Source: Limnobaculum xujianqingii
GTDB lineage: Bacteria > Pseudomonadota > Gammaproteobacteria > Enterobacterales > Enterobacteriaceae
Length of the DNA stretch: 64,000 nt
Direction: 5' to 3'
Assembly (NCBI RefSeq): GCF_013394855.1
Contig: NZ_JABMLK010000001.1
Span: forward strand, 682,001 to 746,000
In this document: piece by piece, positions 36,357-45,717 of the stretch
Layout: every line of letters starts with the position of its first letter
Position numbering within the stretch: the stretch's first letter is position 1
Notes under the pieces: generated by a model
The model's database searches: none
Told to the model about the DNA's origin: nothing
What the model saw: only the letters and a program-made list of their open reading frames with translations
Position numbers and translations under genes: made by a program

Positions 36357-37718
36357 TTAATTAATTTCACGCCAGCTAATAACAACCTTAAAGCCGCCCT
36401 GTTCCCGATTACTAAATTTAACGCCCAGTCCATGTAAATGCGCAATACGCTGTACTATAGACAATCCCAGTCCACTGCCTGTCTTTTCCTGACCTGGTGG
36501 ACGAAAAAAGCGTTCACCAATACGTTGCAAATATTCATTGCTAACACCGGGGCCTTCATCCTCCACGCTAAAACTATGTCTATCTAACGTCACGGTGATG
36601 GAGCTACCCTGTCGACCATAGCGAATCGCATTATCCAACAAATTACGCAGCAAAACCGATAACAGCAGTTGCTGCCCCTTAATGAGTGCAGGCTTCTGAT
36701 GGATATCTAAACGGATATCAATACCTTCTGTCTGCGCTTTAGGGTAGATATCAGCAATGGCGTTTTGTAGCAGTGCCTGCCATTCTATTTGCTGTACATC
36801 ATCTAATTGTGAAAATGAATCCAGTCGTGAAAGCATTAATAACTGATCAACCACTCGCGTAGATCTGTCTATCCCATCCGTCAGATTAGCCAAAGCATGC
36901 TGACGCATCGCTTCATCGTCACCAGATAATTGCACCACTTCGGTCTGTACTCTGAGCGCTGCTAAAGGGCTACGTAATTCATGCGCAGCATCGGAAGTAA
37001 AACGCCGTTCCCGCACCAGCATCATACCAATACGGGTAAATAATTTATTTAGAGCATCAACAATTGGCTGAATTTCACTGGGAAGCCGGCTCACTATTAA
37101 CGATGATTCATCATCAGGCTGGCGTCGATTAAGTTGATTCGCAATATGGCGTAACGGCTTTAATTCCCGCGTAATCAACCAGACCATCAACAAAGCCATT
37201 AATGGTAATGCTATCAACCAGGGTTTGAGCTGTGAAATTAGCAAATCTTCCAGCATATCATCGCGGTAATCCAACTCCTGACCAACAGCAACGATATAAC
37301 GACTATCAGCCGTTTTTAACCAGACAATCCGCCATAGATCGTCATCTTCGTTAATTGCGCTATTTGCAAAGCCATCCTGATGATAGTTGAAGATAAAATT
37401 ACTGCCATTATCTCCATCATGTAGCACCATTTTCCCATCGGGAGTAAATATGGCAAAAGCTAAAGCATCATCGTCCTGAGCCCCCCGATTATGGCGTAAT
37501 AACTTTTTAGTTTTTGGTAACTGCTGAGAAATATTACCGATAGTTGCGGGTTGCAATACTGAAAGCCGCTTGGCAAATATCATTTGCTGAGTATCAAACA
37601 TCTCATCAATATTTTTACTGGTTTGCCGCCACGCCAGAAAACTGGCTATCGACCAGGTTACTACCACCAGCAGAATAAACAGAAGGATCAAACGCAGTCG
37701 CAAACTCAGTGTTTTCAC
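36357..37718 (-). CDS. qseC: Sensor histidine kinase QseC
   Basis: 453 residues (E. coli QseC 449). The periplasmic part keeps the QseC pattern [24 protein letters not shown] and [23 protein letters not shown]. His box [20 protein letters not shown], then [21 protein letters not shown] and [17 protein letters not shown]. In E. coli it is reported to respond to catecholamines/autoinducer-3. Overlaps qseB by 4 bases. This pair is the likely orthologue because it lies next to ygiW. Confidence 0.9.
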   Translation of the reverse strand: MKTLSLRLRLILLFILLVVVTWSIASFLAWRQTSKNIDEMFDTQQMIFAKRLSVLQPATIGNISQQLPKTKKLLRHNRGAQDDDALAFAIFTPDGKMVLHDGDNGSNFIFNYHQDGFANSAINEDDDLWRIVWLKTADSRYIVAVGQELDYRDDMLEDLLISQLKPWLIALPLMALLMVWLITRELKPLRHIANQLNRRQPDDESSLIVSRLPSEIQPIVDALNKLFTRIGMMLVRERRFTSDAAHELRSPLAALRVQTEVVQLSGDDEAMRQHALANLTDGIDRSTRVVDQLLMLSRLDSFSQLDDVQQIEWQALLQNAIADIYPKAQTEGIDIRLDIHQKPALIKGQQLLLSVLLRNLLDNAIRYGRQGSSITVTLDRHSFSVEDEGPGVSNEYLQRIGERFFRPPGQEKTGSGLGLSIVQRIAHLHGLGVKFSNREQGGFKVVISWREIN

Positions 37719-38377
37719 TTATTGTCCCCCAGCGTGTATCCCACTCCATGTACCGTACGGATAAAATCATTTCCCAGTTTGCGCCGTAAATGGTGAATAT
37801 GGACTTCAACCGCATTACTGGAGACCTCTTCATCCCAGTTATACAGTTTTTCTTCAATCAGAGGACGCGGCAGAACCCGACCGATGTTGTGCAAAAACAG
37901 CTCCAGAATTGCCAACTCTCTGGGTTTAAGGATAACAGGCTCTCCATGACTGGTTACACTCATGGTTGCGGGTTCATATACTACATGCCCATAGGAAATA
38001 GTTGGGGTAAGCTGACCATGGCGCCGGCGAATCAAAGCCTGCAATCGTGCTGCCACTTCGGTCAGGGCAAATGGCTTACACAGATAATCATCAGCCCCCT
38101 GCTGTAACCCATCGATACGCTGTTCCAGTGCATCGCGGGCAGTCAAAATGAGTACCGGGACATCATGACCGCTTTTGCGCCAGTCGCGCAGAATATCCAT
38201 ACCGTCAATACCCGGCAAAGAGAGATCGAGAACAACAGCATCATAAGGTGCAGCATCAATTGCCCGTTGGCCACTTTTCCCTTCAGAAAACCAGTCCACG
38301 CTAAAACCCAGTTTAGTCAATCCGGACTTGACTCCGTCACCAATCAGCCGATCATCTTCAATTAGCAAGATACGCAT
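37715..38377 (-). CDS. qseB: Response regulator QseB
   Basis: 220 residues (E. coli 219). [20 protein letters not shown], phospho-acceptor Asp in [15 protein letters not shown], Lys in [11 protein letters not shown], and the OmpR-type DNA-binding wing ([20 protein letters not shown]). Divergent from ygiW as in E. coli. First gene of the four-gene regulator operon. A TTAAG direct repeat lies in the shared promoter region. Confidence 0.92.
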   Translation of the reverse strand: MRILLIEDDRLIGDGVKSGLTKLGFSVDWFSEGKSGQRAIDAAPYDAVVLDLSLPGIDGMDILRDWRKSGHDVPVLILTARDALEQRIDGLQQGADDYLCKPFALTEVAARLQALIRRRHGQLTPTISYGHVVYEPATMSVTSHGEPVILKPRELAILELFLHNIGRVLPRPLIEEKLYNWDEEVSSNAVEVHIHHLRRKLGNDFIRTVHGVGYTLGDNK

Positions 38378-38478
38378 AATCTACTCCCATTAATTAACGG
38401 CCCATTTTTACAGGATAAACTCCAGTCTGGCTATTGCCGAAAGCCCGTTACGCAAATATATTTTTTATTTTCATTCTA

Positions 38479-38494
38479 TTAAGATCCTGTTAAG
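38479..38494. promoter_or_regulatory. QseB/PmrA-type direct repeat, qseB/ygiW region
   Basis: TTAAG at 38479-38483 and TTAAG at 38490-38494, 11 bp apart and within ATTAAG-N6-TTAAGA, fits the reported QseB and PmrA half-site spacing. It lies between divergent qseB and ygiW and suggests autoregulation. Confidence 0.6.
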
Positions 38495-38554
38495 AACTTA
38501 GTGATTTAATAGTTAGCGAAAAGAGTAGATCACCTGTCATTGAGGGAATAAAAC

Positions 38555-38965
38555 ATGAAAAAATTAACGATGTTAGCTTTAGTTGCCGCATTAGCCAGCG
38601 CTCCTGCTTTTGCTCAAAATAGCGCTTCAAATGGTGGATTTAGTGGCCCCGGAGCAACGACTACCGCACCAACTCAACAAGGTGGCGGATTTTCAGGCCC
38701 TAATGCAGGCACCATGACGGTTGAGAAAGCCTTAACCATGAGTGATGATACCTGGGTTACCCTGCAGGGAAATATCGAACAGCAAATCGGTAAAGAGTTG
38801 TATGTATTCCGCGATAAAACCGGCACTATTAATGTTGATATTGACCACAAACGCTGGAATGGTCTGACTATCTCTCCGACTGATACTGTAGAACTACAGG
38901 GTGAGATCGATAAAGACTGGAACTCTATTGAGCTTGATGTGAAGCAAATTAAAAAGATTAAGTAA
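38555..38965 (+). CDS. ygiW: Periplasmic OB-fold protein YgiW
   Basis: 136 residues: Sec signal peptide (MKKLTMLALVAALASAPAFA, cut before QNSAS), a short Gly/Thr-rich linker (GGFSGPGATTTAPTQQGGGF) and the bacterial OB-fold (BOF/DUF388) domain from about residue 50: VEKALTMSDDTWVTLQGNIE ... LYVFRDKTGTINVDIDHKRW. E. coli YgiW is a periplasmic stress protein next to qseBC. GAGGGAA ribosome site. Confidence 0.92.
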   Translation: MKKLTMLALVAALASAPAFAQNSASNGGFSGPGATTTAPTQQGGGFSGPNAGTMTVEKALTMSDDTWVTLQGNIEQQIGKELYVFRDKTGTINVDIDHKRWNGLTISPTDTVELQGEIDKDWNSIELDVKQIKKIK

Positions 38966-39018
38966 CAACCCGTTTAGCAGAAAAATGCCTTCTTCCATTT
39001 CCTGATATCCTTACCTTT

Positions 39019-39048
39019 AGCCTGATTATCCTGTCAGGCTTTTTTTTA
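39019..39048 (+). terminator. ygiW terminator
   Basis: AGCCTGA (39019-39025) and TCAGGCT (39034-39040) followed by a run of eight T: a textbook intrinsic terminator. Confidence 0.88.
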
Positions 39049-39169
39049 GCCAACGAGCTGAGTTATCTGATTTTTCAGGCCACATATCATTTACCGCTTT
39101 GTATTTTTATTCAGCTCTGACATTATCAAAGCATAAAGCCTGTAACTATGGATATATGTCGGAGTTTCA

Positions 39170-39784
39170 ATGCTGGAAACCTCTCTTTTTGTTGCCACTA
39201 TCGCCACCCTTGGCATGCTATCACCGGGACCCGATTTTTTTCTGGTAATTAAGAATGCGGCCCGTTATCGTCGTTCTGTTGCCATGGTAACTGCGCTCGG
39301 CGTTATTCTTGGTGTTGCTACCCATATGTCATATTGTGTCGCAGGTTTAGCGGTCGTCATTACCGCAACGCCCTGGCTGTTTAATCTGTTAAAGTATGCT
39401 GGCGCACTCTATCTAATCTGGATTGGTATTCAGGCTCTGCTATCTCGCGGTGGTAGCAAAATGGATATTACAAACCTTGATCGCCAACAAACCAGCTATA
39501 AAAATGCCTTCATTCAGGGATACCTGTGTAATTTACTGAATCCCAAAGCCACACTGTTTTTTCTTTCCGTTTTTACTCAAGTACTCAGCATTGATTCCAG
39601 CACCGGCGAGAAATTATGGTACGCCTTTATTATCTGGATCCTGGCCGTTATCTGGTGGCCACTGTTAATTGTTCTGATTCAAAGTGCCCCGGTTCGTCGT
39701 GGACTGGCAAAAGTTCAAAGCATGGTGGATAAAGTGCTTGGCGTAGTACTGATTGGTTTAGGTATTAAAGTTGCTTTAGGATAA
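39170..39784 (+). CDS. LysE/RhtB-family amino acid exporter
   Basis: 204 residues, about six spans. Family hallmarks: ATLGMLSPGPDFFLVIKNAA at residues 12-31 and GYLCNLLNPKATLFFLSVF near 118-136, plus YAGALYLIWIGIQALLS. Exports an amino acid such as threonine or homoserine; the exact substrate cannot be told. Single gene with its own terminator hairpin. Confidence 0.88.
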   Translation: MLETSLFVATIATLGMLSPGPDFFLVIKNAARYRRSVAMVTALGVILGVATHMSYCVAGLAVVITATPWLFNLLKYAGALYLIWIGIQALLSRGGSKMDITNLDRQQTSYKNAFIQGYLCNLLNPKATLFFLSVFTQVLSIDSSTGEKLWYAFIIWILAVIWWPLLIVLIQSAPVRRGLAKVQSMVDKVLGVVLIGLGIKVALG

Positions 39785-39795
39785 AGCAACTCGCT

Positions 39796-39825
39796 ACAGT
39801 AGGCCGTTATTGGACGGCTTACTGT
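39796..39825 (+). terminator. Terminator after LysE-family gene
   Basis: ACAGTAGGCCGT and ACGGCTTACTGT form a 12-bp stem (one G-T wobble) with a 6-base loop, then TTTCCTT, 11 bp after the stop. From here to the TonB receptor start (about 270 bp) only the Fur-like site is recognisable. Confidence 0.8.
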
Positions 39826-39955
39826 TTCCTTCGACTATCTGTTTTTAATCAATAATCGTTAATGATGTGACAATGTCACTGTAAATTCTCTTCTATAGCT
39901 TTATTCCCCCTGCTTACCACTGATTTCAAAATCAGTCCACATCAACAATATTAAT

Positions 39956-39974
39956 AATAATTATTATCATTCGT
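39956..39974 (+). promoter_or_regulatory. Fur-box-like site
   Basis: AATAATTATTATCATTCGT matches the Fur consensus GATAATGATAATCATTATC at 13 of 19 positions, with most of the central ATAAT-x-AT-x-ATCATT core. It precedes a TonB-dependent receptor by about 120 bp, where iron repression is expected. Confidence 0.65.
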
Positions 39975-40094
39975 ATTTTCATGTAGTAGCATATGCAACG
40001 CCTGTTTGCCCGGCATTTAAAACCAATATTAAAGATTCGGCATCCACCTCGGAGCACAGTCTTTTGTTTTTATTATCATACTCAGGGATACACA

Positions 40095-42140
40095 ATGAAA
40101 ACCAGATCGTTAAACACACTCTGTCTGGCCATTATCAGTAGCTTCACTCTTCCCGCAATGGCGGCAGAAAGTGAAGAAACCATGGTTGTTACCGCATCGG
40201 GGTTCCAACAGGTACTACGTAATGCACCAGCCAGTATTAGCGTAGTTACACGCGAGCAACTGGAGAAAAAGCCCTTCCATAATTTGGGAGATGCGGTAAA
40301 AGATGTTGAAGGCGTCAGCATCACCGGTAGTGGTACCAATAGTCAGGATATCTCTATTCGAGGCTTACCCGGTGACTACACTCTAATTCTGGTTGACGGT
40401 AAACGTCAAAATAGCCGTGAGTCACGTCCTAACGGTAACGGCGGCTTTGAATCAGGCTTTATTCCACCCATGGAAGCCATTGAGCGCATTGAAGTAATTC
40501 GCGGCCCGATGTCTTCACTATATGGTTCTGATGCCATGGGCGGCGTAATCAACATCATCACTCGCAAAGTCGGCAGCGATTGGAATGGTGCTGTGAGTAT
40601 GGATGCTACGTTGCAGGAAAACTCCGACTCCGGGAATATCTATGCGGGTAACTTCTACCTGTCTGGTCCGTTAGTTGAGAATCGCGTTGGATTCCAGCTA
40701 TATGGCTACGGTAATTACCGACCAGAAGATGACATTATTGAAGGATACAACGAAAACGATAATAAAGGTGTTACCGCCAAACTGAGCTTTACGCCTACGG
40801 ATACTCAACAAATCATTTTAGAAGGTGGTCGCGCGATACAAAAACGCGAGTCAACGCCAGGAAAATCCATTGAAGCCTATACGGTTCGCGGCTCACTTAA
40901 ACAGCCTAATCCCAAAACAAATATCAATAATGAACGTAACCACTGGGCGCTGACGCATACCGGACAGTGGGATTTTGGTTTTTCCGACATTAGCGTGTAT
41001 CAGGAAAAAACTAAACGCAGCACCGAAACACATACTTTGGACAGTTCTACCGGCTCCTGGAACGGTGGTTATAGCGACAGAAAACCAGAAATCACCAATA
41101 CCGTAGTGGATGCTAAGTTAACCCTTCCTTTACCATCCAACATGGTCACCATTGGTGGTCAGTATCAGTATTCTGAGTTAAATGATGACTCAACCACCGG
41201 CAGAACAACCGCAGAGAAAACAGACATTACTGCCTGGCAGAAATCGGTGTTTATTGAGGATGAGATCGCCCTGCTGGATGATTTAACCTTTACCGGCGGC
41301 GTACGCTTAGACGACCATGAAACCTACGGCGATTACTGGAACCCACGTGGCTATCTGGTCTATCACCTGACAGATGAAATTACGCTGAAAGGTGGTGTAG
41401 CAAAAGCTTTCCGTGCACCAACCTTACGTGAAATCAGTCCTGATTATGGTACCGCCACTCAGGGTGGTGCCGGCATTATGTATGGCAATCCTGACCTTAA
41501 GCCTGAAACCAGTGTAAACCAGGAGATCGGCATTGCTTACGACCATGAGTCTGGTTTCAACGCTGCCCTGACACTGTTTAATACCGACTTTAAAAATAAG
41601 CTCACCAGCTACAGTACCGGCGGCAAAGACCCGATTACCGGTTTAAATCTGTACACTTATGACAACGTTGGTAAAGCAAATATCAAGGGCGTAGAAGCCG
41701 CGACCACCATCCCACTGGTGACCAATTGGATTCTGGGTTTGAACTATACCTATCTGGACTCCAAACGCAAAAGTGATGATGAATTCTTCACTTCTGGTGA
41801 ATCACTAAAGGGACAACCGCTAGCACAAACGCCTAAGCACAGTGCTAATGCTAAGTTAACCTGGACGGTTAATGACGATCTGGAAACCTATACCCGCGTA
41901 ACCTATACCGGTAAACAAGTATGGGCAGCACAACGTAACAGTTATACCGGCCCTCGCTATCGTGATGGTTTCACCACTGTTGATGTGGGCGGTAGTTATC
42001 AAATTAACAAAAATACCCAGTTAAACCTGGCAGTGCTGAACATTACGGATGAAACTGGTGATGATATCAATACTAACGGCGGGAACTGGATCGTTGAAGA
42101 TGGCCGCCGCTATTGGGCCGGTATTAACGTGAAGTTCTGA
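40095..42140 (+). CDS. TonB-dependent siderophore receptor, CirA/IrgA-like
   Basis: 681 residues from ATG 40095 (CAGGGA site); the longer frame from 39993 overlaps the regulatory region. Signal peptide MKTRSLNTLCLAIISSFTLPAMAA, TonB box ETMVVTASG, plug domain (ISVVTREQLEKKPFHNLGDA, VRGP-type IEVIRGPMSSLYGSDAMGGV) and a 22-strand barrel ending with aromatic Phe (INVKF). Looks like catecholate receptors of the IrgA/CirA/FepA group. Fur-like box upstream and an IroE-like esterase downstream point to ferric catecholate uptake. Confidence 0.9.
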   Translation: MKTRSLNTLCLAIISSFTLPAMAAESEETMVVTASGFQQVLRNAPASISVVTREQLEKKPFHNLGDAVKDVEGVSITGSGTNSQDISIRGLPGDYTLILVDGKRQNSRESRPNGNGGFESGFIPPMEAIERIEVIRGPMSSLYGSDAMGGVINIITRKVGSDWNGAVSMDATLQENSDSGNIYAGNFYLSGPLVENRVGFQLYGYGNYRPEDDIIEGYNENDNKGVTAKLSFTPTDTQQIILEGGRAIQKRESTPGKSIEAYTVRGSLKQPNPKTNINNERNHWALTHTGQWDFGFSDISVYQEKTKRSTETHTLDSSTGSWNGGYSDRKPEITNTVVDAKLTLPLPSNMVTIGGQYQYSELNDDSTTGRTTAEKTDITAWQKSVFIEDEIALLDDLTFTGGVRLDDHETYGDYWNPRGYLVYHLTDEITLKGGVAKAFRAPTLREISPDYGTATQGGAGIMYGNPDLKPETSVNQEIGIAYDHESGFNAALTLFNTDFKNKLTSYSTGGKDPITGLNLYTYDNVGKANIKGVEAATTIPLVTNWILGLNYTYLDSKRKSDDEFFTSGESLKGQPLAQTPKHSANAKLTWTVNDDLETYTRVTYTGKQVWAAQRNSYTGPRYRDGFTTVDVGGSYQINKNTQLNLAVLNITDETGDDINTNGGNWIVEDGRRYWAGINVKF

Positions 42141-42148
42141 TACTGCAT

Positions 42149-42174
42149 GGCGGAGTCACTATTCTGGCTCCGCC
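42149..42174 (+). terminator. Hairpin between receptor and esterase genes
   Basis: GGCGGAG and CTCCGCC form a 7-bp GC-rich stem with a 12-base loop, 8 bp after the receptor stop. Weak T-run; may only attenuate transcription into the esterase gene. Confidence 0.5.
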
Positions 42175-42201
42175 CGGTAATTTATAAGCAATGGTGTCCC
42201 C

Positions 42202-43077
42202 ATGTCTAAATTAATCGCGCTGTTCTCCATGCTGCTGTTTTCCACCGCCCTTAGCGCCAAACCACAGCAGACCATTCCTCCTATTGATAAAACAGCCTAT
42301 CAGCACTTCCAAATTCAACAATATGATATGAATGCCGATGAGCAACGCAGTTATCGAATCTATATTGCCGTTCCCAATACGCCACCGCCCACTTCCGGTT
42401 ATCCAGTGTTATATATGCTGGATGGCAATGGTCAGTTCCCGCTGGCGGTAAACAGTTACCATCCTGATAATGGTCCCGCTCCGTTAATTATCGCTATTGG
42501 TTACCCTGGCGATGTTAGCTATAACACCGTACCACGCACCCGTGACTATACACCACCGGCCGAAGGGGAAGAGTTTGCTCAGGGAGGAAAAGCTGAAATA
42601 TTTAACCAGTTTATTAACCAACAGTTAAAACCCTGGGTGAACCAGCACTATGCGGTTAATCAACAGAAACAGACATTAGCGGGTCATTCATTTGGTGGAT
42701 TATTTACGCTCTACACGCTGTTTAATCACCCTCAACAATTTCAGCACTATGTTGCAGCCAGTCCTTCGCTCTGGTGGGGAAATGGTGTAGTAATTCCTGC
42801 TAGTTCGCCATTGTTATCTCAGTGGCCGGAATCCATTCTGGTAACCGTTGGAGAGTATGAAGAAAAACCTAATCCGGCAGATGCCAATAAGCCACAAGAT
42901 GCGGAGCGCGCCAAAAGGCAGGCAAAACGCCAACAGGTAACCAAAGCCCGTGCACTGGCGGCAGAGATGAAGCAGCAGGGAGGCAATGTGAACTTCATTC
43001 TGTTCCCCGGGAAAAACCACGGTAGCGTTATCCCTGATGCCATAAAAGCAGCGGTGATTACAGCTGGAAAAACATAA
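42202..43077 (+). CDS. IroE-like periplasmic siderophore esterase
   Basis: 291 residues with signal peptide MSKLIALFSMLLFSTALSA. Alpha/beta hydrolase of the BesA/IroE/Fes-related group: YPVLYMLDGNGQFPLAV, PLIIAIGYPGD, nucleophile in LAGHSFGGLFTLYTLF, SPSLWWGN and catalytic His in PGKNHGSV. IroE trims enterobactin-type trilactones in the periplasm. The position after a Fur-boxed receptor supports that job. An internal Lys/Ala-rich stretch (residues about 225-250) is probably a helical lid. Confidence 0.82.
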   Translation: MSKLIALFSMLLFSTALSAKPQQTIPPIDKTAYQHFQIQQYDMNADEQRSYRIYIAVPNTPPPTSGYPVLYMLDGNGQFPLAVNSYHPDNGPAPLIIAIGYPGDVSYNTVPRTRDYTPPAEGEEFAQGGKAEIFNQFINQQLKPWVNQHYAVNQQKQTLAGHSFGGLFTLYTLFNHPQQFQHYVAASPSLWWGNGVVIPASSPLLSQWPESILVTVGEYEEKPNPADANKPQDAERAKRQAKRQQVTKARALAAEMKQQGGNVNFILFPGKNHGSVIPDAIKAAVITAGKT

Positions 43078-43097
43078 TACTACATCTGATAATTGCC

Positions 43098-43135
43098 CTT
43101 TCCGTTAACGCGCTTAATCGGGCGCTAACGGAAAG
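43098..43135. terminator. Convergent terminator, esterase / MscS gene
   Basis: CTTTCCGTTA (43098-43107) pairs with TAACGGAAAG (43126-43135), with inner GCGC/GCGC pairing, between convergent genes and flanked by A/T-rich sequence. Confidence 0.75.
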
Positions 43136-43146
43136 ATTTCAATTAA

Positions 43147-45666
43147 TTATTCGTCTTCTTTTTTACTGTTATCGGTATAAGCTGCTGCAATCTCCGGCGG
43201 CAGATTTTGCACTACTAAACTCTGAGGACTGGAAAGCTTAACGTTTGCTGCCCGTAACCGCTTCAGAATATCAAATAACAAATCGCTTTTGGTTCGGCTG
43301 ACAACCCGTGGACTACTAACATAACCCGTAACGCTTAGCGTAATACCATCTGGCGTTAACTGGCTAAAAGAGACAGAAGGCGCGGGCGTATCCTGAATAG
43401 CTTCATGGGCTACGTAAGCTTCCAGCAAAATACCTCTTACCTGTTCAGGATCGATATCCAGTGGGAAGATTAATGGAATGGTAGCCACACCCTGAGCATT
43501 GCCCATGGTGACGTTACGCACATTTTGGGAAATTAGCTGAGAGTTAGGCACAATCACCGTTGATTTATCACTAAGTTGAATTTCAGTGGCCCTGACGTTG
43601 ATACGTCGAATATCCCCTTCAACACCGCTGATACTGACCAAATCCCCTACTTTTACTGGCCGTTCCGTCAGCAAAATCAAACCTGAGATAAAGTTCTTAA
43701 CGATCTCTTGCAGACCAAAACCGATCCCCACTGATAGCGCACTGACGATCCAGGCCAGCTTATTCCATTCAATACCCAGCAATGACAGAGTAATCAGAAT
43801 CAGTAGCACATAACCAATATTGCTAAACAGCGTAACTAAGGACATCCGCATTCCGGTGTCCATTGCTGTTTTCGGCAGGAACTTCGTTGCCAACCAGCGA
43901 CGGGCAGTGCGCAGAATGTACAAGCCAATCACCGCGCTGATTAAGGCGCTCATGACGTTTGCCGGAACGATATTTATTTTGCCAAAGCTATCACTTCCCA
44001 AAATATCGATAGCTTTATCAACAATGGTCATTGGCGTGGTAGCACCATAAGTGCCATTAAACAGCGCAATCGCTGCCAACATAACCAGAATAGTATTACC
44101 TATCGCGGAAAATAGAATGGTTGCCTGTTCCAGATAGCGATTGTCCAGACTTAACGCCTGTTTAATCCATTTTCCACTGGCGTGATTGACTGAGAACAGG
44201 CTTTCACACAAGTCGCCCATCAACTTAGTGGTTAAATAAAGGCAGGAGAAAACAATACAAACCCACACCAGTTCATAGGTTAAAAAGCGCGCCAGTGGAA
44301 TATAACCAATCAGCAATGCCAGCACGATTACGACAGAAACGGCGCTAACCACTAAATGAATCAGGCTACCCAGCGAGGTTCGGGGTTCCAGTGGTTCACC
44401 TAACGCTACCATCTCCCGACGGATACGATTAGTCCGACGCGTTGCTCGCCATACCAGTAACGCAATTAATAACGCGGCAATACCGTTACTAAAAATAGCG
44501 GCAGAGACGCTACTACCAATAACATTATTGAATTGTTCCAGGGTGCCAAATAACATCAACACAATCGCGATCCCGGTGGGATAAGGCTTAAGTGCGATGG
44601 CAATCAGATCCGGCATCGGTATCAGTCGCCATGATGGCCGTTGAATAGACAGCAACGCCCTGCCCAACCCGGCAATCAGCCCGGAGAAAATGGTTAATCC
44701 TAATATCCCATTAGCAAAGTTATCTACCAGTGGCGGTAGCGTATTATTGCGGGCAAATACCAAATAAAACAGGTTCGCTCCGCCGTAAATAGTAATAACC
44801 GTCACAATAACCGTCGCAAAAGCTAAAAAGGTACGACGCAAGCGTCCATCAGGAAAACCCCAAATGCTTAACCATACCAGCGCTTTTTCCAGATATTTAC
44901 GAGCATAGAGCCAAACTCCAATAGCCAGAGCCATCAAAATGATTGAACCAAACAATCGATCGGGCTGCCAGGCTTGCGTAATATTATCAGACAACATTTG
45001 GCTAAAGCCGACAATTTTAGTTCTGTCATCTACCTGTGGACTAAAAACAGGTGCCCAAAAACGCGGCCCTAAAATACTGCCGGAATTTAATGCCAACTGG
45101 GTTTTCAGCGCGTTTCGCCGTAATTCTATGATTTGCTTTGACAGGTTGCTGGCATTGGTTTTTAAAGTTTGAGAGTGTTCTAACTTTTTCTCCGTTGCCG
45201 CTTTATTCGTATTTAACGCCGTGCGTTGTTTAGTCACTTCCGGCGTTTCATCTAACGCACCAGGTGCCGGTGCGGGGCCAATAACATCCAGTTGTGCCTG
45301 AATTTGGGTTAATACTGGCGTCAGAATACCAATGTATTCATCCGCTTTATGTGAAACCTCCAGCGCCTGAGTATTCAGTAAGCTAAACTTTTTATCTTTA
45401 GTAACGGCAGAAACCTGTTGTTTAATGTCACTAAGTTGTTGCTGTAAACTTTCAAGCTCTGTGGTACTGACGTCTTTCTTTTCTTCCTGTTCTGAATCCT
45501 GGTCCTGTGGCTTAGCCTGTGTTTGATCTTGCGGTTTATTTGCCGAAGGTTTGGTATTGCTGCCAGCAACAGGTAGAGATTTAGGTGCTGCATATACCGA
45601 AGGTACCGTTGTGCCAATCACAGTCAATAAACAAATTAGAAGCAATATTTTTGAAAATCGATACAT
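43147..45666 (-). CDS. MscS-family channel with DUF3772-type N-terminal domain
   Basis: 839 residues from ATG 45666, whose GGAG site is 8 bp upstream; the ATG at 45681 abuts the same site and is less likely. Signal peptide (to about residue 26), a periplasmic coiled-coil/DUF3772 region (ELESLQQQLSDIKQQVS..., KKLEHSQTLKTNASNLSKQI), multiple membrane spans, then the MscS pore and beta domain: ALSVGIGFGLQEIVKNFISG, GDLVSISGVEGDIRRINVRA and VIVPNSQLISQNVRNV. Protects against osmotic downshift. Ends with an acidic tail. Confidence 0.88.
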   Translation of the reverse strand: MYRFSKILLLICLLTVIGTTVPSVYAAPKSLPVAGSNTKPSANKPQDQTQAKPQDQDSEQEEKKDVSTTELESLQQQLSDIKQQVSAVTKDKKFSLLNTQALEVSHKADEYIGILTPVLTQIQAQLDVIGPAPAPGALDETPEVTKQRTALNTNKAATEKKLEHSQTLKTNASNLSKQIIELRRNALKTQLALNSGSILGPRFWAPVFSPQVDDRTKIVGFSQMLSDNITQAWQPDRLFGSIILMALAIGVWLYARKYLEKALVWLSIWGFPDGRLRRTFLAFATVIVTVITIYGGANLFYLVFARNNTLPPLVDNFANGILGLTIFSGLIAGLGRALLSIQRPSWRLIPMPDLIAIALKPYPTGIAIVLMLFGTLEQFNNVIGSSVSAAIFSNGIAALLIALLVWRATRRTNRIRREMVALGEPLEPRTSLGSLIHLVVSAVSVVIVLALLIGYIPLARFLTYELVWVCIVFSCLYLTTKLMGDLCESLFSVNHASGKWIKQALSLDNRYLEQATILFSAIGNTILVMLAAIALFNGTYGATTPMTIVDKAIDILGSDSFGKINIVPANVMSALISAVIGLYILRTARRWLATKFLPKTAMDTGMRMSLVTLFSNIGYVLLILITLSLLGIEWNKLAWIVSALSVGIGFGLQEIVKNFISGLILLTERPVKVGDLVSISGVEGDIRRINVRATEIQLSDKSTVIVPNSQLISQNVRNVTMGNAQGVATIPLIFPLDIDPEQVRGILLEAYVAHEAIQDTPAPSVSFSQLTPDGITLSVTGYVSSPRVVSRTKSDLLFDILKRLRAANVKLSSPQSLVVQNLPPEIAAAYTDNSKKEDE

Positions 45667-45717
45667 ACAGCAATACTCCAAACGTCACTACATGTCAGTT
45701 AGAGATAATAGTCAGTG

